Assembly: GCA_016214985.1 (NCBI GenBank)
Contig: JACRMM010000008.1
Span: 1 to 64,000, forward strand
Reading direction: 5' to 3'
Length of the DNA stretch: 64,000 nt
Origin: Deltaproteobacteria bacterium
GTDB lineage: Bacteria; Desulfobacterota; Deferrisomatia; Deferrisomatales; JACRMM01
Shown: positions 7,666-15,235 of the stretch, piece by piece
Layout: each line of letters starts with the position of its first letter
Numbering within the stretch: position 1 is the stretch's first letter
The notes under the pieces: model-generated
The model's database searches: none
What the model saw: the letters and a program-made list of their open reading frames with translations, nothing else
Told to the model about the DNA's origin: nothing
Made by a program: the position numbers and the translations under genes

Positions 7666-9069
7666 ATGGTGCCGACGGTCGTCCGGAAGCTCCAGGAGTT
7701 GGCCGGGGAGAGCAACGTGCTCTGGAAGCCCGCCCACCTGGCCGTGTACGAGTACGATGCCTCCCTGTGCCGGGCCACGCCTCGGGCGGTCGTGTTCGCC
7801 GAGAGCGCGGCGCAGATCGCCCGGCTGGTCCGCTTCTTCGGCGAAGAGGCGATCCCCTACGTGGCGCGGGGAGCCGGCACGAACCTGAGCGGCGGAACGG
7901 TGCTGCGGGGCGGGGTCATCCTCGAGCTCTCCCGCATGAACCGAATCCTCGAGATCGACCTGGAGAACCAGCTCGCCGTGGTCGAGCCGGGCGTGCAGAA
8001 CCTGGCCTTTCAGAATGCGCTGGCCCCCCTCGGCTACTACTACGCGCCGGACCCTGCGAGCCAGAAGGTCTCCACCCTCGGCGGGAACGTGGGGGAGAAT
8101 TCGGGCGGCCCCCACTGCCTGAAGTACGGCGTCACCAGCAACCACGTGCTCGGCGCCGAGGTCATCCTCCCCGGCGGCGAGGTGGTGTGGTTCGGGGGCA
8201 GGGCGGCGGATCCTCCCGGGCCCGACCTGATGGGGCTTCTCGTCGGGTCGGAGGGCACGCTGGGCGTCGCGACGAAGATCGTTGTCCGCATCCTGCGGAT
8301 GCCCGAAAGCGTCGTGACCCTGCTCGCGGTCTTCCGCTCCGTCGAGGACGCGGGGCAGACGGTCTCCGACATCATCGCAGACGGGATCATCCCTGCGACG
8401 CTGGAGATCATGGACAACCTGGTGATCCGAGCCGTCGAGGAGTCGGTCCACGCCGGCTTCCCCGTCGACGCTGAGGCCGTGCTCATCATCGAGCTCGACG
8501 GCCTGAGCGACGGCCTCGACGGGCAGGCGCGCAGGATCCTCGAGCTCTGCGCGAGAAACGGGGTGGTGACCGCCCGGCGCGCAAAGGACGCTGCGGAGAG
8601 GGCCGAGCTGTGGGCCGGCCGAAAAGGCGCCTTCGGGGCGGTGGCCCGCCTGAGCCCGTGCTACCTCGTCTGCGACGGGACCGTCCCCCGCACCGCCCTG
8701 CCGCGGGCCCTTTCGGCTGTGAAGGAGCTTTCCAGGAAATACGACCTCCTGATCGGCAACGTCTTTCACGCCGGCGACGGGAACCTCCACCCCCTGATCC
8801 TCTTCGACGACCGGGATCCAGGGCAGGTCGTCCGAGTGCACGAGGCGGGCGCCGAGATCTTGAGGGTCTGCGCGGAGCTCGGGGGGACCATCAGCGGAGA
8901 GCACGGGATCGGTGCGGAGAAGCTCTCGGGAATGCCGCTCGTGTTCCGGGAAGCGGACCTCGAAACGATGGGCGCGGTCAAGGTGGCGATGGACCCGAAG
9001 AACCTCTGCAACCCTGGTAAACTGATCCCGCCGGCCGCAGTGGCGTCAGCGGCCGCAGCGACGGACTGA
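7666..9069 (+). CDS. glcD: Glycolate/D-lactate oxidase FAD subunit GlcD
   Basis: This 467-aa flavoprotein has a PCMH-type FAD-binding domain (RGAGTNLSGG near residue 70, GGNVGENSGGPHCLKYG near 140) and the C-terminal cap of the FAD-linked oxidase family, ending HGIGAEKL and MDPKNLCNPGKL. It oxidises a 2-hydroxy acid at the membrane with GlcE and GlcF. The frame is open to 7486, but the ATG at 7666 follows GAGGGG and starts the conserved region. glcE follows after 13 bases with its own strong Shine-Dalgarno sequence. Close relatives oxidise D-lactate; the neighbouring glyoxylate aminotransferase and GlcG-like gene favour glycolate. Confidence 0.93.
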   Translation: MVPTVVRKLQELAGESNVLWKPAHLAVYEYDASLCRATPRAVVFAESAAQIARLVRFFGEEAIPYVARGAGTNLSGGTVLRGGVILELSRMNRILEIDLENQLAVVEPGVQNLAFQNALAPLGYYYAPDPASQKVSTLGGNVGENSGGPHCLKYGVTSNHVLGAEVILPGGEVVWFGGRAADPPGPDLMGLLVGSEGTLGVATKIVVRILRMPESVVTLLAVFRSVEDAGQTVSDIIADGIIPATLEIMDNLVIRAVEESVHAGFPVDAEAVLIIELDGLSDGLDGQARRILELCARNGVVTARRAKDAAERAELWAGRKGAFGAVARLSPCYLVCDGTVPRTALPRALSAVKELSRKYDLLIGNVFHAGDGNLHPLILFDDRDPGQVVRVHEAGAEILRVCAELGGTISGEHGIGAEKLSGMPLVFREADLETMGAVKVAMDPKNLCNPGKLIPPAAVASAAAATD

Positions 9070-9082
9070 CAGGAGGGAGGCC

Positions 9083-10381
9083 TTGCGCGAAGAGAGGGAA
9101 GCCGCCCGCGACGCGGCCCCAGGCGCCGAGAGGCCGAGGGCGGGAGTCCAGGAACTCGGGGTCCTCGGCGTACACGCGAGGAGCGTGGAGCGGCCCGGCA
9201 GCGAAAAGGAGGCGCAAAGCCTCCTGGCCCTGGCGTTTCGGGAACGCAAGACGGTTCTTCCGTGCGGAGGGGGCACGGCTCTGGCCGCCGGGGTGCTGCC
9301 GGAGGCGGTGGACATCGCCCTGGACACCACGGCGCTGAACCGGGTGTTGGCCTTCGACCCCCAGAACCTGAACATCGCGTTGCTGGCCGGAGTGACCGTG
9401 GGCGCCGTTAACGAGTACCTGGCCTCGCAGGGGAAGGGATTCTTCCTCCCCCTGGACCCTCCCTGGCCGGAGCGAGCCACGATCGGCGGCGTGTACGCCA
9501 GCAACGCCAGCGGGCCGTCGCGGCTCCGCTACGGCACGGTCCGCGACCAGGCCCTCGGCGTCCGGGGAGCGGACGCGAGGGGGCGAGAGATCGGCTTCGG
9601 GGGAAAGACGGTCAAGAACGTGTCGGGCTACGATCTCACCAAGTTCTTCGTCGGCTCGGCGGGGAGCCTGTGCCTGATCACCAGCATCTCGTTTCGCGTG
9701 ATGCCCCTGCCCGAGGTGTCTTCCCTCTGCCGAGTGGGCTTCGAGGACGTGGGCGCGCTGGGCCTGTTCCTCTCCCGGCTCCGCGCGTCCGTCCTGATCC
9801 CCTCCGCCGTGGTCGTGACCGGACCCGAGGGGGAGCCGGGAGACCGCTGCCCGTCGCTCCTCCGGGGGCTCGTCAGCTTCGAGGGGCACATGGACGCGGT
9901 CGCCCGCCAGAACCGGGACCTGCTGCGTTTGGCTGCCGAGTGCGGGGGTTCCGGGCAAGCCGAGGAAGGGCGCGAGGTCGCGGTGAAGGCGCTCCGCGCT
10001 GCCATAGGGCCCGCCGGCTCTGCCCTGTACACCCTCTGCTTGAAGGTCTCGGTGCCGCTCGCGGAGGGCCCTCGGGCCTACGCTGCTCTTCGGAGCCTCG
10101 CCGCGGAGTGCGGGGCGAAGCGGTGCAAGGTGGTGCTCTACGCAGGCAACGGGGTGTTGACCGTCGACGCGGACGGGCTCGCTCCCGAGGGGACCGACCG
10201 CCTGGTGGGCGGCGCCAAGGAGCTGGCACACGCGGCCGGGGGCCACGTCGCCCCGATTCGCGCCCACCGCCTTGTGTTGTCCGCCTGGGGACCGAGGCTC
10301 GATCCGACCCTCCAGCGGCTCGTCCTCCAGCCCATCAAAGAGCGCCTGGACCCGACCTCCGTCTTCCCGCCGATCGCCTAG
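9083..10381 (+). CDS. glcE: Glycolate oxidase FAD-binding subunit GlcE
   Basis: This 432-aa protein has the second PCMH-type FAD-binding module of the complex: VLPCGGGTALAAG (about residues 53-65), IGGVYASNASGPSRLRYG (about 134-151) and VKNVSGYDLTKFFVGSAGSL (about 175-194). The start is TTG at 9083 directly after AGGAGGGAGG; no ATG fits as well. It lies 13 bases behind glcD and 16 bases before glcF. It would sit with GlcD and GlcF at the inner membrane, passing electrons toward quinone. Confidence 0.92.
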   Translation: MREEREAARDAAPGAERPRAGVQELGVLGVHARSVERPGSEKEAQSLLALAFRERKTVLPCGGGTALAAGVLPEAVDIALDTTALNRVLAFDPQNLNIALLAGVTVGAVNEYLASQGKGFFLPLDPPWPERATIGGVYASNASGPSRLRYGTVRDQALGVRGADARGREIGFGGKTVKNVSGYDLTKFFVGSAGSLCLITSISFRVMPLPEVSSLCRVGFEDVGALGLFLSRLRASVLIPSAVVVTGPEGEPGDRCPSLLRGLVSFEGHMDAVARQNRDLLRLAAECGGSGQAEEGREVAVKALRAAIGPAGSALYTLCLKVSVPLAEGPRAYAALRSLAAECGAKRCKVVLYAGNGVLTVDADGLAPEGTDRLVGGAKELAHAAGGHVAPIRAHRLVLSAWGPRLDPTLQRLVLQPIKERLDPTSVFPPIA

Positions 10382-10397
10382 AAACAGAGTTGGGACC

Positions 10398-11756
10398 ATG
10401 AACCAGGAATTTCGAGCCACCCACGAAGAGGTCTCCAAGTGCAACCGGTGCGGTTTCTGCCAAGCCCACTGCCCGATCTTCGATATCACCCGGGACGAGC
10501 GGAGCGTGGCGCGTGGCCACAACGTCCACGTCCGGAAGCTGCTGGAAGGGGATCTCGAGATCAACGAGGACTTCAAGGACCCCCTCTTCGAGTGCCTCCT
10601 CTGCAGGTCGTGCGTGTCGAACTGCTTCCCGGCCGTTCAAACGGACAGGAACGTCATAGCCGGGCGGGCCGAGTACCTGAAGAAGGTCGGGCAGCCCGGG
10701 GCGATGAGGTTCCTGTTCCACCAGCTCCTCCCGGACCACGCGGAGCTCGCCCGCTACGTGAAGTTGGCCGCCCTGGGGAAGAACTCGGGGATGGGCGCGC
10801 TGGCCCGGGCGATGGGGATCCTCCAGTGGTTCGGCCAGGACTTGGACGAGGCGGAGGGGATCATCGAGAGCCTTCCCACCTCGTTCTTCCGGGAGCGGGT
10901 GGACGGCCTGAACCTGGAGCCGGCCCGGGCCGACGCGACGGTCGGCTATTTCGTCGGCTGCGGCTTCAACTTCGTGCTCCCCCACGTGAGCGAGGACACG
11001 GTGGACGTGCTCGTCCACGCGGGGGCGAGGGTCCGAATCGCCGACAACTGCTGCTGCGGGCTGCCTGCGTACGGGCACGGCGACCTCGAGGCGGCGCGGC
11101 GGATGGCCCGGAAGAATGTCGAGGCCCTCGAGAGGCTGGACGCCGAGCTCATCGTGACCGAGTGCGGAAGCTGTTCGGCATTTCTCAAGGAGTATCCGGC
11201 GCTCTTCGAGGACGAGCCCGCGATGCGCGGGCGTGCGGAGCGCCTGTCGAAGCGGGTAAGGGGCTTCAGTGAGTTCCTCACGGGCCGCCTGCCCGAGAGT
11301 GGGGACGTCCCGGGGCCTTCGGGGAGGGTGACCTACCACGACCCCTGCCACCTGAGCCGCTATCAGGGTGTCGTGAGGGAGCCCAGGGCGCTCCTCCAAA
11401 GGGTCTCGACCCTCACCTACGTGGAGCTTCCCGACGCCGATCGCTGTTGCGGCGCCGCCGGGAGCTACAACGTGCTGCACTACGAGCAGTCCATGAAGGT
11501 CCTGGAACGAAAGATGGAGAGCGTGAAGCGGACCGGGGCCGATCTCCTGACGACGGAGTGCCCGGGGTGCCTCATCCAACTCGGCTACGGCGTGAGGCGC
11601 GCCGGCCTCGACGTCAGGGTCGCCCACCTCAGTCAGGTGCTGCGAGAGGCCTATCTGGGTCGAAGGCCCCGTGACGTGGAGAGACCCGGTGGCGACGGGG
11701 GAGCGTGGTCCGAGGGGAACGCCGGAGGCGGGCTCGGCGATCTGTGGAGTTACTGA
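10398..11756 (+). CDS. glcF: Glycolate oxidase iron-sulfur subunit GlcF
   Basis: This 452-aa protein opens with two ferredoxin-type 4Fe-4S motifs, CNRCGFCQAHCP (about 15-26) and CLLCRSCVSNCFP (about 69-81). Two CCG domains follow with CCCGLPAYGHGD and DRCCGAAGSYN. This is the standard layout of GlcF, LutA and HdrD-like electron carriers. The ATG at 10398 starts MNQEFRATHEEVSKC. It is the last gene of glcDEF; a converging hairpin at 11890 separates it from the glcG-like gene on the other strand. Confidence 0.93.
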   Translation: MNQEFRATHEEVSKCNRCGFCQAHCPIFDITRDERSVARGHNVHVRKLLEGDLEINEDFKDPLFECLLCRSCVSNCFPAVQTDRNVIAGRAEYLKKVGQPGAMRFLFHQLLPDHAELARYVKLAALGKNSGMGALARAMGILQWFGQDLDEAEGIIESLPTSFFRERVDGLNLEPARADATVGYFVGCGFNFVLPHVSEDTVDVLVHAGARVRIADNCCCGLPAYGHGDLEAARRMARKNVEALERLDAELIVTECGSCSAFLKEYPALFEDEPAMRGRAERLSKRVRGFSEFLTGRLPESGDVPGPSGRVTYHDPCHLSRYQGVVREPRALLQRVSTLTYVELPDADRCCGAAGSYNVLHYEQSMKVLERKMESVKRTGADLLTTECPGCLIQLGYGVRRAGLDVRVAHLSQVLREAYLGRRPRDVERPGGDGGAWSEGNAGGGLGDLWSY

Positions 11757-11889
11757 ACCGAGCGTCGTGAAGCGTGGTGGGACGGGGCGCCCGATGATCC
11801 CTGAATCTCACAAGTCCCGTGGGCAAAACGCGAGACGATGCGGGACACCTTGTGCTGCTTTGCTACGTTCAGAAGGGCGAAAGCGTAGC

Positions 11890-11943
11890 GGACACCGATT
11901 CCGAGCCTCAGCCCAGAACTGGCCGGCGTCGGAATCGGTGTCC
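11890..11943. terminator. Perfect 15-bp inverted repeat between convergent genes
   Basis: The arms GGACACCGATTCCGA (11890-11904) and TCGGAATCGGTGTCC (11929-11943) are exactly complementary around a 24-base spacer. They lie between the 3' ends of glcF and the GlcG-like gene, where a bidirectional terminator is expected. There is no T-tract, and the arms look like a dispersed repeat or a protein site, so the terminator role is an inference. Confidence 0.5.
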
Positions 11944-11968
11944 CGCGGTGTCCCGGCGCACGCGCCCG

Positions 11969-12454
11969 CTACTTGGCCTTTCCGAAGGCCGCCAGCCCCG
12001 CCTCCGCCACCTGCATGTCCTGCTCCACGCTCCCGCCGCTCACGCCGAGACCGCCCACCACCTGCTCGCCCATCTGGATGGGGAGGCCGCCGCCGAAGAT
12101 CACCACGCGGCCCTGGTTCGTGGTGTGGATCCCAAAGAGGGGCTGCCCGGGCTGGCTCAGCGGGGTCAGCGCAGCGGTGGGAAGCTTCAGAGCCGCTGCG
12201 GTCCAGGCCTTGTCAATGGAGATCTGGATACTCACGAGGATTGAGTTGTCCATCCGGGCAAAGGCCAGGAGGTTTCCCCCTTCATCCACCACCGCGATGT
12301 TCATGGGCTTCTTGATCTCCGTGGCCTTTTTTTCAGATGCCTCGATCATGGCCTTGGCCTGGGTCAGGCTAAGGCCCTGGGCTGCACCCACCAGATGTGG
12401 GGTGAGGAGAAGGGCCGTCACGACGAAGCCGCGAAAAAGCAGTTCTTTCTTCAT
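11969..12454 (-). CDS. Exported GlcG/HbpS-type DUF336 protein
   Basis: This 161-aa protein starts with a signal peptide (MKKELLFRGFVVTALLLTPHLVGAAQ), followed by a DUF336 domain with IAVVDEGGNLLAFARMD, FGGGLPI and the terminal VGGLGVSGGSVEQDMQVA. GlcG accompanies glc operons; the Streptomyces relative HbpS binds haem extracellularly. The ATG at 12454 has GGAGG upstream. It converges on glcDEF rather than following it. A cytoplasmic relative without a signal peptide is encoded at 31449. The molecular function of GlcG is not established. Confidence 0.85.
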   Translation of the reverse strand: MKKELLFRGFVVTALLLTPHLVGAAQGLSLTQAKAMIEASEKKATEIKKPMNIAVVDEGGNLLAFARMDNSILVSIQISIDKAWTAAALKLPTAALTPLSQPGQPLFGIHTTNQGRVVIFGGGLPIQMGEQVVGGLGVSGGSVEQDMQVAEAGLAAFGKAK

Positions 12455-12887
12455 AGCGCACCTCCGGTCGATGTGTACGCGAAGAGGGATGCTCTCCCCG
12501 CGATCAGAACGCTGCTTTCGTGCTTTCGAGCGAGTTGAGGGAAATACAGGCGATTCCCTTCGCCCGGGCCCGCGCGGGTGAAACCGCAATCCAATCGGTA
12601 GAAGGTTGTTTAGTCGGGCCCGAGGGGATGTCAAGGCCGATTCTTGGGGAGCTCTCGTGCCAAGAGGAGGCCCGAGGGACGCTGCTAACGTTCATAATGT
12701 TGCGGATCATTGGTGGAGCGAAGGTGATTGGCCTGTGCGTGAATTGCGGGGACATCGGCAGGTTTGGAAGCGTTTGCCGGGGAGGACGAACAAGGCGTGG
12801 CACAGGCCTGCCGGTGGCCAGGGGTGTTGAGAACGTACCCGCCGTCTCGCCTCCGCCGCCGGCCGGGTCGGAGATCTTGCGGTTTGG
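12455..12887. other. Intergenic region without a recognisable gene
   Basis: About 430 bases between the GlcG-like gene (its promoter side) and the 3' end of the PIN toxin gene. The open frames here have no ribosome-binding sites or family resemblance. A TGGCAC at about 12793 has its GC one base too close for sigma-54. No repeat or insertion-sequence end was seen. Confidence 0.4.
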
Positions 12888-13301
12888 TTACGCCCGGGGG
12901 ATCACGAACACTTCGGGCAGAACGGCCGGGACGGGGCTCCGGGCGAAGTCCGCGGGATTGCGGGTCACGATGACGCTTGCCTCCACCTCTTGTGCGGCGC
13001 AAACCGTGACCGCGTCTTCGAAATCCTTGAACTTCCGTGCTAAGGCCTCTCGAACTCCCGCGTCGGTGACAGGTGCCACCTTGAGGCGGGCCAGCAGGTG
13101 GGCCAGGAGCTCGTGTGCTTCTTCCGGCCCTACGTTCCGTCGAAGGATGTAGAAGAGAGTGGTGACCGCGTGGCCGGCCAGAAAACCCTCCGTGCCCTGT
13201 TGGGTGACGGAATCCAAAGCCGCCGCTGACGCGCGCACGAAGGGTTCTCGCCGCAGCAACACGTCCAGGAGTACATTGAGGTCGTAGAGAACTCGCCTCA
13301 C
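12888..13301 (-). CDS. PIN-domain toxin
   Basis: This 137-aa protein has PIN-domain signatures in order: MRRVLYDLNVLLDVLLRRE (first acidic residue, with DLNV in place of the commoner DTNV), FKDFEDAVTVCAAQEV (central acidic cluster) and VIVTRNPADFARS (C-terminal acidic residue). The LDVLLRREPF start is typical of a large PIN subgroup paired with ribbon-helix-helix antitoxins. Its start overlaps the antitoxin stop by four bases (ATGA). It is predicted to be an Mg-dependent ribonuclease. This copy is intact, unlike the one at 1944. Confidence 0.88.
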   Translation of the reverse strand: MRRVLYDLNVLLDVLLRREPFVRASAAALDSVTQQGTEGFLAGHAVTTLFYILRRNVGPEEAHELLAHLLARLKVAPVTDAGVREALARKFKDFEDAVTVCAAQEVEASVIVTRNPADFARSPVPAVLPEVFVIPRA

Positions 13302-13558
13302 CGGTATTTTGCCTCTGCGTGGTCGACGTAGCCCTCACGTACCCGGTCGTCTGAAGACTCCGCCGGAGGGTTTGAGCCGATGCCGCCTCCGAGAAGGCGC
13401 TGCGTCCAGGGGGTCAAGGGAACGGCGGGCACTTCGGAGGACAGACGTTCGAAGAACTGCTCGACCGTGGCCGACAAAGAGACCCCTCGCTGTCTCGCCC
13501 ACGCCTTCGCCGCCTCGATCGCAGCTTCTTCGATCCGCAGCGTAAGTTTGGTCTGCAT
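13298..13558 (-). CDS. Antitoxin partner of the PIN toxin
   Basis: This 86-aa protein begins MQTKLTLRIEEAAIEAAKAWARQRGVSLSATVEQFF. That is the strand-helix-helix pattern of DUF6364/CopG-like antitoxins, in which the first strand (KLTLRI) contacts DNA. The C-terminal half is disordered-looking and would wrap the toxin. It overlaps the toxin start by four bases, so the pair is co-translated and probably autoregulated. Confidence 0.82.
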   Translation of the reverse strand: MQTKLTLRIEEAAIEAAKAWARQRGVSLSATVEQFFERLSSEVPAVPLTPWTQRLLGGGIGSNPPAESSDDRVREGYVDHAEAKYR

Positions 13559-13711
13559 CGGTTCCTCCGACGTGCAAAGAGGACAAGAGCGTACGTCTCC
13601 CGTTGGCAGGAGTCAAGGGCACTTGGGGCCAACGGTCCCGCCGTCTGTGGCCCGGGAGCGTCAAGAGTTGTACAATGCAGCCCTCTTGATTCCCCTGCCT
13701 GCGGGAGACAC

Positions 13712-14908
13712 ATGACGGCAGACCTCTCCACCACCGAACCCCGCTCGTGCTCCGGAGGCCCGTGTGCATCGTCCGGCCCCACCTTTGAGATGGCGGGCCC
13801 CGAGCCGTGCGGGCCGACGCCCCCGGTCCCGACGCAGTCGCCCCCCTCCGAGACGCCCGGCGTGCGCCTGTGGCCCTTCGTCCTGGGCTGGCTCGACACC
13901 CCGGTGGGCCGAGTGCCCCGGGTGGATACTGCGCTGGGCCGCGAAGACGTCCTGGGCGGCTGGCGGGTGCGCTGCGGGATCAGTCGCTACGGGTACCGCG
14001 TGGCGCCGGGACTGTACGCGGTCGGCGTGCCCATGGTCGAGAGCCCTGTGCTCGTCACGGCCAACTACAAGCTCACCTTCGACAGCCTGCGCAAGGAGCT
14101 TCGGGGCATCGACGCGTGGCTCCTGGTGCTCGACACCCGGGGCATCAACGTGTGGTGCGCTGCGGGCAAAGGGACCTTCGGCACCGAGGAGGTCGTGCGG
14201 CGGGTCCAGGCCGCGGGCCTCGACCGGCTCGTCTCCCACCGCACGCTGATCCTCCCCCAACTCGGCGCGCCGGGCGTCGCGGCCCACGACGTCCGCAAGG
14301 GGTGCGGCTTCTCGGTCGTGTACGGGCCGGTGCGGGCCTCGGATCTGCGTCGCTTCTTCGCGGACGGCGCCGTGGCGACGCCCGAGATGCGGCGGGTGAC
14401 CTTCACCCTGTGGGAGCGGCTCGTGCTCGTGCCCGTCGAGGTCGCGAACCTCGGCCGCCCGACGCTGTGGATCGTCCCCCTGCTCCTCCTCCTGGGCGGG
14501 ATCGGCCCGCATTTTCTGTCCCTCAGCGGGATCGTTCGGCGCGGCGGCGGGGCGGTGGTGGCGTACGTCGTGGCCGCGACGGTTGGATCCATCGTGACCC
14601 CGATCCTGCTCCCGTGGCTTCCGGGCCGCGCCTTTACAGTGAAGGGCGCGATCGTCGGCGCCGTCGCGGCAGTGCTCGGGATCCTCGGCTTCTGGTCGCA
14701 CTTGGGCTGGGCCGACCGCTTTGCGCTCGTGCCCGCCGTGGCCGTCGGGGCGTCGTACTGCGCGATGCTCTTCACCGGGTCGACCACGTTCACCTCTCCC
14801 TCGGGCGTCGAGCGGGAGATGCGCCGGGCGCTGCCCTACCAGCTGCTGGGGCTCGGAGTGGCGGCGCTCATCTGGGTCGGGTCGCGGTTCGCAGGAGGTG
14901 GGGCATGA
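13712..14908 (+). CDS. hgcA: Mercury-methylating corrinoid protein HgcA
   Basis: This 398-aa protein carries the diagnostic cap-helix motif G-I-N-V-W-C-A-A-G-K (residues 144-153). Cys149 would be the lower axial ligand of the cobalamin cobalt. The corrinoid domain (about 50-245) is followed by several hydrophobic membrane segments (about 250-395), as in known HgcA. HgcA passes a methyl group, as a carbanion equivalent, to Hg(II). The motif separates it from the related acetyl-CoA-pathway CFeSP, which lacks the Cys and the membrane domain. The first 50 residues are an extra Pro-rich stretch with Cys13, Cys18 and Cys33. The ATG follows GGGAGA. The stop overlaps the hgcB start (ATGA). Confidence 0.95.
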   Translation: MTADLSTTEPRSCSGGPCASSGPTFEMAGPEPCGPTPPVPTQSPPSETPGVRLWPFVLGWLDTPVGRVPRVDTALGREDVLGGWRVRCGISRYGYRVAPGLYAVGVPMVESPVLVTANYKLTFDSLRKELRGIDAWLLVLDTRGINVWCAAGKGTFGTEEVVRRVQAAGLDRLVSHRTLILPQLGAPGVAAHDVRKGCGFSVVYGPVRASDLRRFFADGAVATPEMRRVTFTLWERLVLVPVEVANLGRPTLWIVPLLLLLGGIGPHFLSLSGIVRRGGGAVVAYVVAATVGSIVTPILLPWLPGRAFTVKGAIVGAVAAVLGILGFWSHLGWADRFALVPAVAVGASYCAMLFTGSTTFTSPSGVEREMRRALPYQLLGLGVAALIWVGSRFAGGGA

Positions 14909-15201
14909 CGGGGCTTCGCTACCTTGAGGGCGTCGTGACCCTCAAGCTCACCGAGAAGAAGTGCGTGGGCTGCGGCCTGTGCGCGGTCGTCTGTCCCCAC
15001 GGCGTCTTCCTGGTGGACGAGAGGAAGGCCCGCATCCTCGATCGCGACCTGTGCATCGAGTGCGGCGCCTGTGCCCGCAACTGTCCTACGGGCGCCCTGT
15101 CGGTGAAGGTCGGGGTGGGGTGCGCCACCGCGGTGCTCCACAGCTGGATCTCCGGCGGCGAGCCGAGCTGCGACTGCGGCAACGGGCCGAGCTGCTGCTG
15201 A
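14905..15201 (+). CDS. hgcB: Mercury-methylation ferredoxin HgcB
   Basis: This 98-aa protein has two 4Fe-4S motifs, Cys20-23-26-30 and Cys50-53-56-60, then the conserved lone Cys73 (GVGCATAV) and a terminal Cys97-Cys98 pair. These are the features of characterised HgcB, in which the clusters reduce the HgcA corrinoid and the extra cysteines are thought to bind Hg(II). Cys89 and Cys91 add to the tail. It overlaps hgcA by four bases and has GGAGGTG just upstream. With hgcA it forms a complete pair, which in all tested organisms predicts methylmercury formation. Confidence 0.95.
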   Translation: MTGLRYLEGVVTLKLTEKKCVGCGLCAVVCPHGVFLVDERKARILDRDLCIECGACARNCPTGALSVKVGVGCATAVLHSWISGGEPSCDCGNGPSCC

Positions 15202-15235
15202 GCCCCGTCCCTCCCTCGCCGATCTCGACCGCGCC

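Noticed and set aside
12793-12808. TGGCACAGGCCTGCC as a sigma-54 promoter
   Set aside because: The GC lies one base too close to the GG and no suitable gene follows.
13712-14908. HgcA as an acetyl-CoA-pathway corrinoid protein instead
   Set aside because: The NVWCAAGK cap helix, the membrane domain and the adjoining HgcB are specific to HgcA.
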